Assembly: GCA_025617745.1 (NCBI GenBank)
Contig: CM046853.1
Location: 55,456,643-55,520,642 of the forward strand
Reading direction: 5' to 3'
Length of the DNA: 64,000 nt
Source: Heliocidaris erythrogramma
Taxonomy: Eukaryota > Echinodermata > Echinoidea > Camarodonta > Echinometridae
Positions 13,501-28,500 of the stretch are shown one piece after another (within the stretch, counting starts at the first letter, position 1; every line of letters begins with the position of its first letter). The position numbers and the translations under genes were made by a program. The notes beneath the pieces are model-generated. The model did not search any database and was not told the DNA's origin. It was given only the letters and a program-made list of their open reading frames with translations.

Positions 13501-16500
13501 AATAAAATCTTTAAATTGGCAACAAATTGGGAGGTTCAAAATCATTTTTTTTTTTAAATTGGCAATTTTCTCAACGTTTCTCAAAATTCCTAACCATGTA
13601 TATTTTTTTCAAAGACATTACACCTTATTTGAACCATGCAGTAGTAAAAAGATAAAATATTATTGTTGCCAATTTGAAGACTAAAATGTGATCAATTTAG
13701 CACTTGAAAATAATTCCTGTCCTGAAAGGGTTAATTTGTGATATTATTGAGGGTTTCAAAGTTGGCTCTGGTATTCAAACAAAATAATACTGACGAGTCT
13801 CTTTTCATCAGCACTGTACAAATGTTAGCTCATATTCATCTACTTTACCAACTACACCCATTTGAAAATGAAGTAAGAAAACTCATATATTTGGCATGAT
13901 CAACATTTTGTATTTCTCAGTCAAGGTGTACAATTTACCACGCTTTCAACTTTTTCAGTGCCGATGTGACAGATAGACTTGTCATTTTCATTCACCATTT
14001 CCTCGACCACAGAACAGGTATATGGTCGTCAATGTATATCAAAATTTTGAGCATAAATCAAGCATTCTAAATATATGATTATAATTATATGCTACCATTG
14101 AAATTTTCAGAAAAAATTGCAAATTTTTAAAAAGATATTACCGGTACGTTATTTCAACATTAAACAATAGTAAACAAATGAGAAACCAAATAATGGACAA
14201 AATAGAAACCCAAAAGTAATTTTCAATAATTCATATACATAAATTTGGCTAAAGGAATAATGTTTGGTATCATAAGAAATGATAATACATTTCCTAAAGT
14301 TTTGTACAAAATATTTTGTGAAATAATAGATGGTTAATGAAGTGCAGACATTTGAAAAGTAAGCATTGAACACATTTTGGTAAAATTTTGAAGACAGCTA
14401 AACCCCTTGGCGCAGTAAGAGTTAATAACACTTTGATCACACCTGAAAAAAGTACATTTAGCTCTGGAAAGCTCCAGAAGAACTCTGGAAAACTGGAAAA
14501 GAGCTCTAGTAAAAAAACAAAAGAAAATAAGTAATACAGTGGAAGCTCGTTATAACAAACTCCTCTGGACCAAGGAAATTACCTCTTTATATCAAAACCT
14601 TGTTATATCAGGGCTAAAAAAAAGAATAGAATACAAAGAAATGGGACCAGCAAAATCACCTTAAAACGAGAGATTGCTAATGAGGTTCCACTGTACTGTG
14701 ATGAAACATTTGCCTGTACTAAAGCAAATCCACAGAGAGCTCCCTTCAACATAAATGTATTTTTTTTTTCACACTAGATTTTTTTTTTTGCACAGCACCC
14801 TGATACCAACCTGATAGGTGCGACACCCGAGTCCATTGTTTGATTGGCACTGGGGTCAAGAGGAAAGGAGGGGTTCACCTCTCCAGGGGGTATGACAGGC
14901 AGGGAGGAGTCTGGGAGGGTCTGGGGTGGAGCAGCTAATCCGGTAGCAGCAGCACTGATGTATCCAAACTCACCAGTCTTTACTGGCGATTGCTGCAGGG
15001 AGTTTACAAGCAAGCAAAGCACACACATGATTTTGCCACTGCAAAAAGCACTGCACACCTTAGATCAAATCTTAACCCCTTTTGTGCCAAGGGCAGCAAA
15101 TTCCATCTAAAGATATCAATAGTTAGATTTTGTGTTGTGGAACACAAACAAGTTAATTTATTGTGAAGACTGTTCCTAAGCCAAGGATGGTGTTTTAGGC
15201 CTAATGTGACAATTAAACACTTCATTAAAACTAAAAATATGGCTCTTGAAACTTTATTTTAATATGGAAACTGTTCATAACCCGAGTGGAACAGAAGGGG
15301 TTAAGCTACGAGTATGAGGAATGGCATAAATTAATTAGATCTTGCCCTTTTACTTTGGCATTCAGAAGAGGGATAGTCCACCATACATTAATGGAAATTT
15401 GCTTATTCAGTTTAGAATTATTGTAAAAGATGTATTCAAGTTTGAAACAAATCATGAATCTAAGACTTGATAAGGGACAGGTTGGGGGAGTAACTGAACC
15501 TCAACCTGTCTCCCTCTGTTTCTTGTGATGTGTTCAAGGAAATATTTTTCTATCCCCAGAGCTTTCAAGACTTATCAAGTTGACAAAATCCACAAAATCC
15601 AACTCTGTGCTTCTGCCCATGTCCATTTGCATGGCCAAACAGAATTTTTCTCATCTGGATTTTCATTACTAATGTAGTTAATTGTTGCCTAACCATAAAA
15701 TATCTATAAGATTTTGAGCCAGACTATCACTCTAACCTGAATTGAGAGCATTTCCCATTACCATAGAGCAACATAAATAAATCAGAAAGGCTATTATCTA
15801 CAACAAAGTGGGTGGAAAGGCAGAAAAGCAAGAAGGCAGTTTTGACGATACATACATGTAGGGCATGGGTACAAATCAAGAACATTTTCATGTTTAAATG
15901 TTGCCAAAGTATCTAATGCAGGCTATACAGCAACCAGAAAAAAACACCTTCATTACATATACAATAGCTAGAATACACTTGCAAAAAAGAGCAGGCAATG
16001 GTAATTTTAAAAAAAGAGAGGGAAAATAAAATTCAAAGGAACTTGCTAGAGGCCAAGGACATTTTGACATACCACTGTACAAGTAGTAACACTACTAAAT
16101 GCTAATTTCACAGGAACACTGCTTCTGTCTGGGTTTATCTAAGTAGCAAATGGACAAAACTGAAATGAAAAAAACCCCAGCTTTTATCAGTGCACCACCT
16201 GCCTACGCTAGTCATCAAAGAAAATATATATAACACCATGCCCTGCACTAATTATGCAATGAATGACACAACAAACATTGTGATGCATACCTTATATGGA
16301 TTGAATGTCTCAATATGTTGTGTTTTGAGAGATGGAATGTCCGCAAGAGGAACATCTTCCTGTAGAGCTTTGAGGGAACTGTAATAAGATGTTGCGACTT
16401 CATCTGTTTTCTCTTTGATGTACATCTGATAATCCATCCATTTCATGCGCAAGAGTTCACGATGCGAACTAGGAATATAAAGTGTTACAGGAACGAACAG

Positions 16501-19500
16501 AGTTTGCAGGGGTTGCTATCCATTTCACACACATGCGTCACTAATCAACTTAAAATCTCAATTTGTGTACATTTTTTTCTTTCTTTGTATTTTGACATTA
16601 CATGTCTTTGAAGGAAAATAAAGCCACTCCTTGTATTATAAAGGAAGAAAGGTTGCTATTCTTAATCCAGTTATTTGTATCACATACATCGATCTCTACC
16701 AGTGGATAAAGCAACGGCCTCTACGTTTGAATGCGATCCGGCACGACGCGTTGCCATGTTTGGGCTCGCAGTACTGTTTCAATACAATTTTATGCATTTT
16801 TAAAATCAAATGATTCAGCACTGTGAAGTCTTTTCCATGAATTAACTGCAAAATCAGACAATACAAATGTACCCTTACAAATTCTAGAGGCGATTTAATG
16901 TGACAATTAGTATAATTACATGGTCCCGCATACTGTGTTCGAGTGAGGACTCCTAATTTTGGTTGTGCGGGCGTATCATCTGTTCGCATAGAGCTGTGCG
17001 TACGATAAGATATCCACGTAAGGTAGAGATATTTGAATTACATAGTGCCCTATACATCTTTGAAAATGATTTGCAACCTTCAGCCTGGCAATACACTACA
17101 ATTTGGTTTTTAAGCAATAAAAAAATATGATACAATAGTACACTGTCTAATAGCATCAACTTTAAAAATTTACAATATAAAATAAATTTGTGATTAATAT
17201 CTCCAATATAAACTCCTATGCTGAAAAGCTGGATAAACAATTAAGGACACACCACATCACACAAATTGAACTAGAAATGTCCATTGCTGCGCAACGCGAA
17301 TGTATCCCCCGGCACTGGCAGGATTCGAAGGAGGGACAAAGAAACTCCCCCCTCCCCTTCCTCCAACAAAAGGTTGGTGTAGAGATTGCCGCCAGTGGCC
17401 CGGACTATTGTCAACACTAGGAGCAGCATCACCAAAACAATGTGTGTAGAGTATAATGCATCTCTATAGAAAATTCAAAAGAAATCTGTCAAGAAATGTG
17501 ACCTCAGAGCGCACACAAGATATCCACTAAAATATGACCTTTGACCCTATGAAAGACGGAACACTGGGGGAAACATCACCAAAAACTGTAGAGGTCTAAA
17601 GTAATCTATGATGGACCTCCATTCAAAATCTGAAAGAAATCAATCAACAAATGTGTCCTCCAGAATGCGTGCAACCAAAATATGACATTTGACCCTATAA
17701 AAAGCGGAACACTGGGGGCAGCAAACACAGAAGATGTGCAGATTTCACTAAGACACACACCTCGATATAAAATTTGAAAGAAATCCGAAAATGTGGAAGT
17801 TAGAGCACACAAAAGACATATGACCTTTGACCCTATAAAGGACGGAACAATGAGGGCAGCATCACCAAAAATTAAAGATGTGTAGATTATACCAAGATAC
17901 ATTTCCATACAAAATTTGAAAGAAATTCATCTAGAAATGTGGTCTGCAGAGTGCACTCACGCCATCCCCCGAAGTATGACCTTTGACCCTATAAAAGACG
18001 GAACACTGGGGGCAGCATCACCAGAAATTATAGGTGTGCCCGTGTCCAGATTTTACCAAGATACACCTTCATACAAAGTTTGAAAGAAATCTGTTGATAA
18101 ATGTGACTGCTCGAGCGCACACAAGAATGTGACGCGGCGGCGGGGGCGGAACCCTGCTGAATCCAAAGTCCTCTGGCATTCTGCCGGGCCGGGGGATACA
18201 ATTATGCTCTGCACCTTTTGTAACATATCATATTCTTTATATGCATAGAATTGTTACCTGATTGGTTACATCCTTCAGAGAAAGTGGTCTTGCTGAACAG
18301 TAGGAAGTCCTCTAGGATCTAATACCCTAAATTAAAATTATCAAAATCAAAATCAATGGAATACAAGTACTGATTGCTTTCCTTACCTGCTCAAGAGTGT
18401 ATTACCATACATTCTAAAGATGTACTGACTTTCCTGGAGTGCTTTGTTCAGACTCTGCATCGCATACTGGTACTGGAGCTCCAAAACCTAGACAAAATGG
18501 AAACAAGGAATGACATGGTATGTGAAGCAATCGAGCTACTGGAAAGACTCACTTCACCATAGAAACAAACAGAAAGTAATCTTATGAAAACAGCATAAAA
18601 TCACATTACCTACTTAAAGCGAAGGCTGAGTTCTGAAAGAGGTGAAAAATATGTGAGCATTCTTATTCATTTTATGTCAGTTTGGAAGAACATCATAGTA
18701 GAAATGTCCCCTGAAAAGGATTTCTCTTCAAATGCCCTTATATTCGAAAAAATGACGAAAAATAGCTGAAGTGTTTGGGCCAAACATTCATGCCACATCT
18801 GTGTACAGTCCCATATACCCATTCTCTGTGCGGTGCATGTGCTTTGAGCAAGCTTGGATTGATTTCTTATCATTTTGATGATTCCAAAACCTCACAGTAT
18901 ACACCAATCCTTATTTAGACATGATCAACCTTTCCCAACTGCTTCCAGTATCTTTCACAATGTAATCGCATGACCAGAACTCAAACTTATCTTTAAGTAG
19001 AGACAGTTGGCAGGCATGATACTACCTTTTGTTCAGCTGATCTTGATCTCATCTTGAGTAGCTTGTTTTCCTCCACTATGCCTGGATCTATCTCTGGTTC
19101 CAGTCCTCCTGTTGAAGTACTACGGCTCCTGTTGCTCACTCTCTGGGCCTGGGACCTCTCAAGATCCAGGAGCTGACGTGTAGTCTTCTCAAGTTCTTTT
19201 GTAAGACTGTCAATATATAATGAAAATTAAATTAAATTGGACAGTTCTTTATCACTCTTTTACAGTCAAACCTGCTTTAGCGACCACCTGTCTATAAAGA
19301 CCCTAATTTTTGTTTCCCTTGAACAGTGTTTGGGTACACTTGGCACGACTCTTCGGCCCAAACATTTCAGATATTCCTTGTCATATTTTTAATATGAAGG
19401 CATTGAAGAATAATGCTTTTCAGGGGACATTTCTACTATGACGTTCTTCCCAACTGACATAAAAGGAATGAGAAAGCTCACATATTATTTTTCACCTTTC

Positions 19501-22500
19501 CCAGAAATCAAACTTCCCTTTTAACCCTAAGAAGACTGGGCTATTTTTGAGATATCAATCCCCTTGAAATCTCGGCCGTGACATGACCGATCGCAGCGAA
19601 ATTTGGCACAGACCTCGAGAATCATGTAAAGAACACAAATCCATCATTATTTTTATGTAAATCTCTATTTTTAAAATTTAATATGATAATTCATGCAAAT
19701 TATATGTATAAATACACATTTTTTAGTGAGATCAAGTAATAACAGGCCCTGCAGATAAAATTTCTATGCAAGAAGCTCTTTATAAACATTAAAAACATTA
19801 TGTATTCTATTGTTTTACGAATTTTTAATGTATTTCTTTGTTTTTCAACTATAACTTTATTATTTTTAGTTTGCTGTTTCAAGGTGATATCTGGACCACT
19901 ATTCAGTTAGAATAGATGATTATAACAGCTTAAATACGAAATTATAGGTCATAATGGAAGAAAATGAGGAAATACCGTTTCCCATTTGCTTTGTACACAA
20001 AAGTCGGCAATTTTCCATTTTCGGGCTGACATAAGGTCACAAAAGGTCATGTTACTCGGTAATGGTACGACCGATTTTCCAAAACGTGGTGTCAAAAAAT
20101 GTGCAAGACTTGAAAGAAAAAAAGTCAGAATGTGGCGCAGCGTGAAATGCAGCAGTTCAAATTTCGCAGCAAAAATTGTCTACGGGGGCCATCACCCCCC
20201 CCCCCCCCCCGGCCTTTTAGGGTTAAGGGCCGGCTATACTTGACATGGAAAGTCTCAATATCAAGTACAGGATATTGTCTTACTGGAATTTATTCATTTA
20301 TACGAGACTATTCCATTCAACGAATACAATAACAATACAGAGCTGCCAACATTGAAATTCAACAATCAGGGAGATTTAGGGAAATTTTATTAGAAATCAG
20401 GGATATGTCTATTAAATGCATACAACCTAATGGCAATAATTTTTCCATAATCAGGAAATTTTTTCGATAGGAGGCATTTAAACTGGTTAATAAGTGTCCG
20501 ATTTCAGGGAGTCTCCTGCGAAATCAGGGAGACTTGGCAGCCCTGACAATACCATCCATCAACAAGCTTATATTTCTTTTATAACGTATGCACTTTGGAA
20601 AAAAAGAAGTTATTTTACAGGAAGGACGTGCAGTCCTTGAAAAAAATACATTAATTCAGATCGAACAACACTCAATTTTTATGTTCACTTTGAGGGATCA
20701 TAACTATCAGATTTATTTAAAGCAGTACTATAAATGTGGAAATTTTCACATGGTTAAAGATAAATTGAGTTCTGGTCATGCGATTACATTGTAAAAGAAA
20801 CTGTCTCAAAACAGTTTGGAAAGGGTGATTATATATTACACAAGAATTGGTGTATGCTGTAAGGTTTTGGAATCACCAAAATGAGAAGAAATTGACTCAA
20901 TCATGCTGGGTGTCACATGCACTGCACACAGAAATGTGTATTATGGGACTGCACACACATGTTCGGTCTGAACATTTCAGCTGTTTCTTGTAATTTTGAA
21001 TGGGAGGGCATTTGAAGAGCAATCCTTTTCAGGGGACATTTCTGCTATAATACTCTTCCAAACTGAAAAATAGAAAATGAGAAAGCTCACAAATTATATT
21101 TTACCTTTCCCAGAACTCAACCTGCTCTTTAAGTTTTTGCATTCGGCTGAGTAAGGTGAATTTCAGATGTTTTCAATTTCATTGAAGCATATTAGGCTCA
21201 TGGGTAAAAAATTTCATGAACAATTACAAAAATATAAGTGTGTTTTTGTTTTCGCATCAATTTCATACCCACGTAAAATGTGCGAAAATTTTAACAATGT
21301 GAAATATTCCACGTTTACAGTATGCAAGCATCAGCTTTACTGACATAGTTTTCATACTTTGAATTTTCTTTCTCAGCTCTAGAGATTTTAGATTTTGCTG
21401 CATTCAGTCTGCTCTCAGAGTCCTTCAGTTCAATGTTTGTTTTGTGTAACTCATCACGTTGTACAACTCCCTTACCAGAAAGTTTGCGTTGACATTCCTA
21501 AAAAAGGATCCAGATCAAAAATTCAATTAAGAATTTGAAAAGAGTACTTTTGAACTACATTCAACTGGGGCGATTGGATACTTCAAATTAGTTTATATCA
21601 TTTTGAATGGAAAGATTTTGCAAAAACAAAAATATCACCATTCAAAACAAGATGAATTTAAATTGATTAAATCTGATCAATTTGATTGTGGATCAAGATG
21701 TGATTAATTCGGGATTCAAAATTGTTGGATCAATAGAGTGCCAAAGTGTGACGTCATCAAATTTTAATTTTTGTATTTCAGTATTTTTAGGACCATATTT
21801 AGGTAGAACATGATGGAAAACGTTCACACATCAAATTTGACATGAATCAGTTCATGGTGGCCCAAGTATGGCTATATGAATATCTAATTAGCCCCATTGA
21901 AGTCAGTGTAAATTGGCCTGGTTCTTAACAGTTTAGAACCACGCCAATTTAACACTGACTTCAATGGGGCTAAGGAGATATTCATGCGGCCATATCTCGG
22001 GGCCCAATGAGCCAATTGCCATAAAATTTGGGCTCTGGATGTTTTTCACCATGTTCCTTTGAGATATGGTATAAAAAATGTCAAAATGAAAAAATAGCTT
22101 TTTGTGACGTCATCACTTCGGTACTCTATGACAACAGTTTAATAAGAAGGGGCTTGGCTCATAATTTTTGTGCAGCAAACTCAAATAGTAAATAGCAAAG
22201 AAGGCCACATATTATTTTCCTTCGACATCTGAAGTTGATATTTTCTTTTAAATGCATAGAAGGCCCATGCCCAATGTTTTCATGCATGATGGAAGGTAGG
22301 GTGTATACACAGCAATTTATTTGTGGTATCCATTAGAGGCTCACATTCCCAATGCATTAACTATTAATATGTACAAATAATTACCGTCAAGTCTTTTAAT
22401 GTTTGATCCAGTTTGCGTTTCAGATCCTTGGTTTCTGAAGCATAGTCCTTTTTCCGGATATCAAGCTTGTCATATAGGTGTTCAACATCGTCAGCGAGAT

Positions 22501-25500
22501 GTCTGCATCTACGAGTCTTTGCAGAGAAAGAGAAAAAAAATAATAGAAATACACATGTATGTCTATTATCCATGTGATCTAATCATCACCTTTTATTCAG
22601 ATTTTCATATCGTCTATAATCATTATTTGGTTTGAAAATCAACTGTACTTCAGATGTTTTGTCATTTGTAGATTTCATCTTAATATGCTATAGATTCAGG
22701 TCCTGATCGCACCCGGTGGCGATCTAGTCTTTGTAACCAGGAATGATGGCATCTCCATGAATGGAATCCACGTGGCATACATTAATTGTTGCTACATCAG
22801 GCATCCTTAGGCAAGATGAAGGTTTATTAAAGGCAACTTCAGTATAAGGAAGTATTCAAAACATTATCAAGGGTATCGCTGGCTCTTCTGAGGAAAGGAC
22901 AGAATGATCAATACATTTTGGATTCTTGGAGGTGTTGAAATCTATGGAAGATGTGAAACAAGTGCCAAAATAAATTTTTGGACCCGTTCTTATTCATTCA
23001 TAACTAAATTAGGCCAAAAACCTGTCCCAAACTTATCACTGCAAGAAGTCTCTTGCATTTTCTTAGACCATCTATGTCATTAAAAACAAGAGCCCCAGGG
23101 GGCACGACGCTCACCTGATGTGGATCAATTCACATCTGGTGCATGTTCTCTCTAGCACCACCAGGAGATATGTTAGAAATTGAAACAACTAGGAGGATGT
23201 ACATGAGATGATGTTAGAAATTAACATAATCCCCCCACCCCATGGTCTACTTTGGATCCCCTACCCCTAAGGATGATTCCTACCAAGTTTGGTTGAATTC
23301 CGATCATGTGTTTTGGAGAGAATCAGAATGTACATTTTGCCTGGCAGCACCCCCCTCCAGTATGTTACCCCCACAGGGCCCCTATAGGGCCACTCAGAGA
23401 AATTTCATGAACATTCATTCTTTCTTCATCTATAGAGGTATCTCCATACACAATACCAAGTCTGAGCTATGCCTGGTTCTGGAGAAGATTTTTGAAATTT
23501 ACATAGCTTTTACAATTGGGGGCCCTCCCCCTGGGCCCCCTGGGGGCCACATGTACCATTTTAGCAACTTTGGGTCCCCTACCCCTAAGGATGATTCCTA
23601 CCAAGTTTGGTTGAATTCCGATCATGTGTTTTGGAGAAGAAGATCAGAATGTACATTTTGCCTGGCAGCGCCCCCCCCCCCCCCTCCAGTATGTTACCCC
23701 CACAGGGCCCCTATAGGGCCACTCAGAGAAATTTCATGAACAACATTCATTCTTCATCTATAGAGATATCTCCATACACAATACTAAGTCTGAGCTATGC
23801 CTGGTTCTGGAGAAGAAGATGTTTGAAATTTACATAGCTTTTACAATTGGGGGCCCTCCCCCTGGGCCCCCCTGGGGGCCACATGTACCATTTTAGCAAC
23901 TTTGGGTCCCCTACCCCTAAGGATGATTCCTACCAAGTTTGGTTGAATTCCGATCATGGGTTTTGGAGAAGAAGATGAAAATGTAAAAAGTTAACGGACG
24001 ACGGACGACGGACGACGCACGACGGACAAATTTCCATCGCAATAGCTCACTCGAGCCTTAGGCTCAGGTGAGCTAAAAAAAAAAGAAGATTCAGATCCAG
24101 TAGCCTCAACTCAATTTCACCTCATCTAGCCCATTGACGAACCTTTTATTGTTGTTCATTACATAGGCTAGATGAAGTGAAAAAGACACGACTTGGAGGT
24201 CTCTTTCTTTTAAATGGGGGGGGGAGTGGAGGAGAAAACAGGCCTGCTAAGGGTAGGCTGATGTTTTGTGAATGACACTGATGATCCAAGTAAACAAGTA
24301 AAGTGTGAAATATTATTGGCTGTACCATTCCTACATTAAACTAAAATCAAACATCTTACAGCACAATGAACCAAAAATTAAAAATCTAATGAGAATCTTG
24401 TATTTCATCAGCCTACCTCTTTTGCCAAATCACTTGTGAGCTGTTCTATTCGTGGATCCTCTCCTGTTCCCACACGCCTGTTGACAGTAGACACTGAAGG
24501 AGTATTCACCTTACGACTTCGAGTTTTGATTTCCTTGGTACACATTGCCTTATGAGCCTGCTGAGGTTTTGGGGTTTCTACGCCAATGCTCCGAACCGAC
24601 TTTGACAATCTCATTTCAATGCTGCTGACCGACACATTCCCTTCAACCCTTTCAGAATCCTGGTTAGAACCAAGCTTGATTTGGTCCGTCTCATGCCTGA
24701 TGGGACTCCCAGGAGGTGAAGTATTGATTTTGCAGGTTTGATCCTCATCATTGCCCTCAGAGGTTGTAACCTGTGTGATGGCCACATTGATCACTTTAGA
24801 AATCATATCGGACACCATTTCCTCCTTTGCAGCATCTTCATTCATAATGAGCCCTTCCACGTCACCTTCAGCACAGCTTTCTGCTCTTTGTTTATCTTCC
24901 TCTCCAAGGGCCACATCGTTGATGGATGGTGATGATAATAACCGCCGAAAATCTTTCACTCCCATCCATCCAACCAAACTATCTGAATCCTCTTGACCCT
25001 CCTCCAGGGCATCTGTGAAGACATCACTTTTCGGTTCACTGTCGGTTCCTTCAATTACCTCACCTTCCTCCTCTTTTGTACCACTAACTTCGATGTCTTC
25101 CAGCACGATGACATCATCTTCAGCCTGATGAAGGGATCCAGATCGGTAGATCATCTCTGGGCTCCTCCTATCACACTCTTCATCATTGACACTACCATCA
25201 CTCTTCTCTCCCAAAGACCTCCCTCCCGTTGATCCCTCCACATCCGACAAACATGACCCATCGTCTTTCCGACTCTTCCCACCTAGGGTCTGAAGGGACT
25301 GATACGATTGCTGACTTTCTTGGGCTAGCTGTGACTCCCGTCTCAATTCAGCCTCTGCTTCCTGAGCAATAGCAGACTCCTCCCAGTTCCATGGAGTGGG
25401 GCTATCATTCTTCGGAGGTGACGTCTTCTTTTCCTCCTCCATTGTACTTCCAAGAGAAGGAGTACTCGTAAATACAAATTTCTTCTGAATTTCATCATCT

Positions 25501-28500
25501 TTCTTTGGGGATGATGTCTTCTTTTCCTCCTCTGTTGGACTGCTAAGAGGGGGAGTGCTTGTAAATACTAACTTCTTCTGAATTTCCTCAGGATCTTTAT
25601 TATCTGCATTTGAAAAGAGAACCACAACAGAAACTGAATTGCAATTCAAACTAAAAACTGCCAACATCTTAGCACTTTCTATTAGGAGTGAAGGGAACAC
25701 CTGCAGGAGAAAAGGATTTTTTTCCTGATTCATTATTAAATAATTACACATACAAAGCAAAGTAATGTAAAGTATTATATGAATGTTACCAATACAATAC
25801 ATGTAGTTTAATTCATTATCCTCTTAATCTAGAAAATTTTGCCTGTACCGGATTCTTCAAAATAATATTAAAGCACCAGTTACATTCCATCTATCTTAAA
25901 CATGACAAATGTAACAAGAAATAATTCAGATGGAATTGGCATTAATGCAGTAGTAATATAATATTTGGCAACCCTAATAATGAATAAGTTTACACCATAA
26001 TCACCACACCTGTTATCAAAGGGCAATCAAACCTTGGTAATAAGATGATTTGTGTAAGCAGAAAAATAAGGAAAATGGGATGGTGAAAGTTTGAAAGAAA
26101 TTGGAGAAGAAATTAAGTTATGATGTTTGAAAAATGAGATCACTAAATCTATGCGAATCTCAAATTGGCAATTTAGTGAGTCAATTGTGACATGTTGTCG
26201 TACGCTGAAACATCATTAATTTTTAGTTTTCTCGTTCCCTTGGGGCAGTAATAAAAATATATTGTAGATAGCCTGTTATAGGTGCTCATAAAAGAAAAAG
26301 ATCCTATTGAGTAATATACACCTGTATATTGAAAACGTGACATTTCAGTCATTTTGTGTGTTGGAGCAAGGGGGGGTTTGTCTGTCACTACATCACAGTG
26401 ACATGATTACCTATTCGGCCAATTTGATATTCCCCTATGTTTAGTGATTATAACTATCCAAAATTCATAACTTTCTTATTGCTTGTCCCATTTCGTACAA
26501 ACTTTCACCAATCTGCTTCTTTGATTTTTTCCTCTTTCTTTCTGAACAACTTAAAATCAAAGTTGGATTTCCCTTTTAAGAGTTAATAACAATGGCACAT
26601 CCACTGTTGGTAAAAAATTACAAAAACTACAGTTGTTATATTTGTCCTGAATCTGAGATTAATCAATAACAATAAATTGAATAAGTTAGTATTTTTTGTA
26701 GTGCTACTACATTGAGAGTTATTTACAAACAAACATCCATTATTAGGAAATAGGATTTGTTGGGAATCTTAAAATAATCAAGTTAGTTTGTTTATATCAC
26801 CACTATATTCACAGATTAAAGAATGTACATACTATGATTGTTCTAATCTTTTTCTGTAACACTCTGCTTTCATCTACACCAGACAAGTTAACATTCATGG
26901 GCAATTAAATTCTGTTGTACCTTTCTCTTCCAACTTCTTGAAATCCTCATAGTATCCACCTCCCATCCTTCCCTGGAGGGGTGTAATCTGCTTCCATTTC
27001 TCTTCCTCCCCTAGGAGGGGGTCTAAAAGCCACCAGCCCTGGTCTTCTCCCTCCCAATATTCCTCCTCCTTCTCGGAACCTACAGAAAACACAGACCAGT
27101 TAATAACATTCTGACATGCTCATGAAAGCAGTGTAATAGTTTATTGATTTGGCTAAGAATGCAAGAAAATATTATCCCTCTTAGTTTTGAGAAAAAGGAT
27201 CAACATAATTTTCAATGTGAATAAGAACTTTCAGAATTATATTCAGTATGAAATACCCCAAAGTCATAGAAATCTGCAAGAATTTCTTTCTATTGCTGCT
27301 ATCAATGTAATACCATTATTGCTTTCCATCACCTTTTAGATTATCACACTTGCACAGGTCTGCACTTGTAATGACAAATGTATTCTGGATTGCTTCAAAA
27401 TGTACAATAGTGCAGGAACGCAATATCTTTTTTTTTCTTTAATTTCAACATATGGGTAAATCATAATGATTTATTTGCAAAATCGAGTATTCAATAGGTT
27501 CAAATGAAAGATTTTTTGGCTATCATATTTAACTTATTCATTCAATTCATGGAAGAATACAGTAAATGAATCTCATCTGAAATATTGGGGTAATCAAATG
27601 TGCATACAGGGCCCTCTTGCATAAAGAGTCGCGATTAAAAGCAACTCAAAAAAATTAAACTTGAGTCCTACATACGTGATCCTGATTGGTTGAATATCAA
27701 GTTGCGTTTAATTTTTTTTACTTGCAACTCTTTTATGGATGAGGGCGCTGGAGGCCTAAATTTCCTGTACTGAAATTGTGTATTAATTCTCCCTGATTCC
27801 CTTCTGGGCAATTCCATGGGAAGGTGGACATGACACTAAAATTTCAAGTTCATCACATTGCAAATAAATCATTTATTATGATTTACCCATATGTTGAAAT
27901 TAAAGAAACAAAAAGAATTACATCAATTGGTTGAATATTTTTCAACATACAGCTACAAACATTGGAGAGATTTTTAGTTGTCCAAACTGCTAAACTTTAT
28001 GTGCTTAACTTAGTTTGTATTTCTTCAATGGATAAATATTGCTAACACTTCTATTAATTCAATTTAGACAAGCAAACTGGGTCTACTCCAGTCCCTATGA
28101 GGAAATTTCTACACTACCTTCCAAAATGTTTCAGCATCACATAAAAGTTACCTACCTGAGCCATGTAACGCGAGTTGCCAAAACAATAATTGTTCTACAT
28201 GCTGTAGATGTCTTCATTTTACTATCTGCAAAATTGTGCATCTGTAAAAATACTTAAAACAACAAGATACAGTGCAAACAGAATAGTTGTATGCCATCAA
28301 TTTGTGTCAGGCTTTTTGAAGGGACATAATGTAACGCGAGTTACCGATATATATGCTTCCTGCATTTTACCAGTTCATTATTTCTCAACCTTTATATTGT
28401 TAATTTATAAGTCATATCCTCCTATCAATTCAAGGTAGGAAAAGTTTTATCAAGATTGTTTTGTATGAGGAGACTTTGCCAAAAGAGGCTCTCATAGAAT

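Noticed and set aside
16680..16790. tRNA-like or exon-like patch (CAGTGGATAAAGCAACGGCC)
   Set aside because: No cloverleaf could be drawn, and no splice-consistent frame links it to the E3-like gene.
18275..18328. Splice-bordered block reading DFLLFSKTTFSEGCNQ on the minus strand
   Set aside because: Good acceptor and donor, but it cannot join exon 10 in phase without a stop, whereas exon 9 (18387-18487) joins exon 10 directly and in phase.
23242..23837. 165- and 76-codon frames in the 325-bp-unit element
   Set aside because: Frames slip between units, and the composition follows GC-rich palindromes such as GGGCCCCTATAGGGCC. Treated as repeat.
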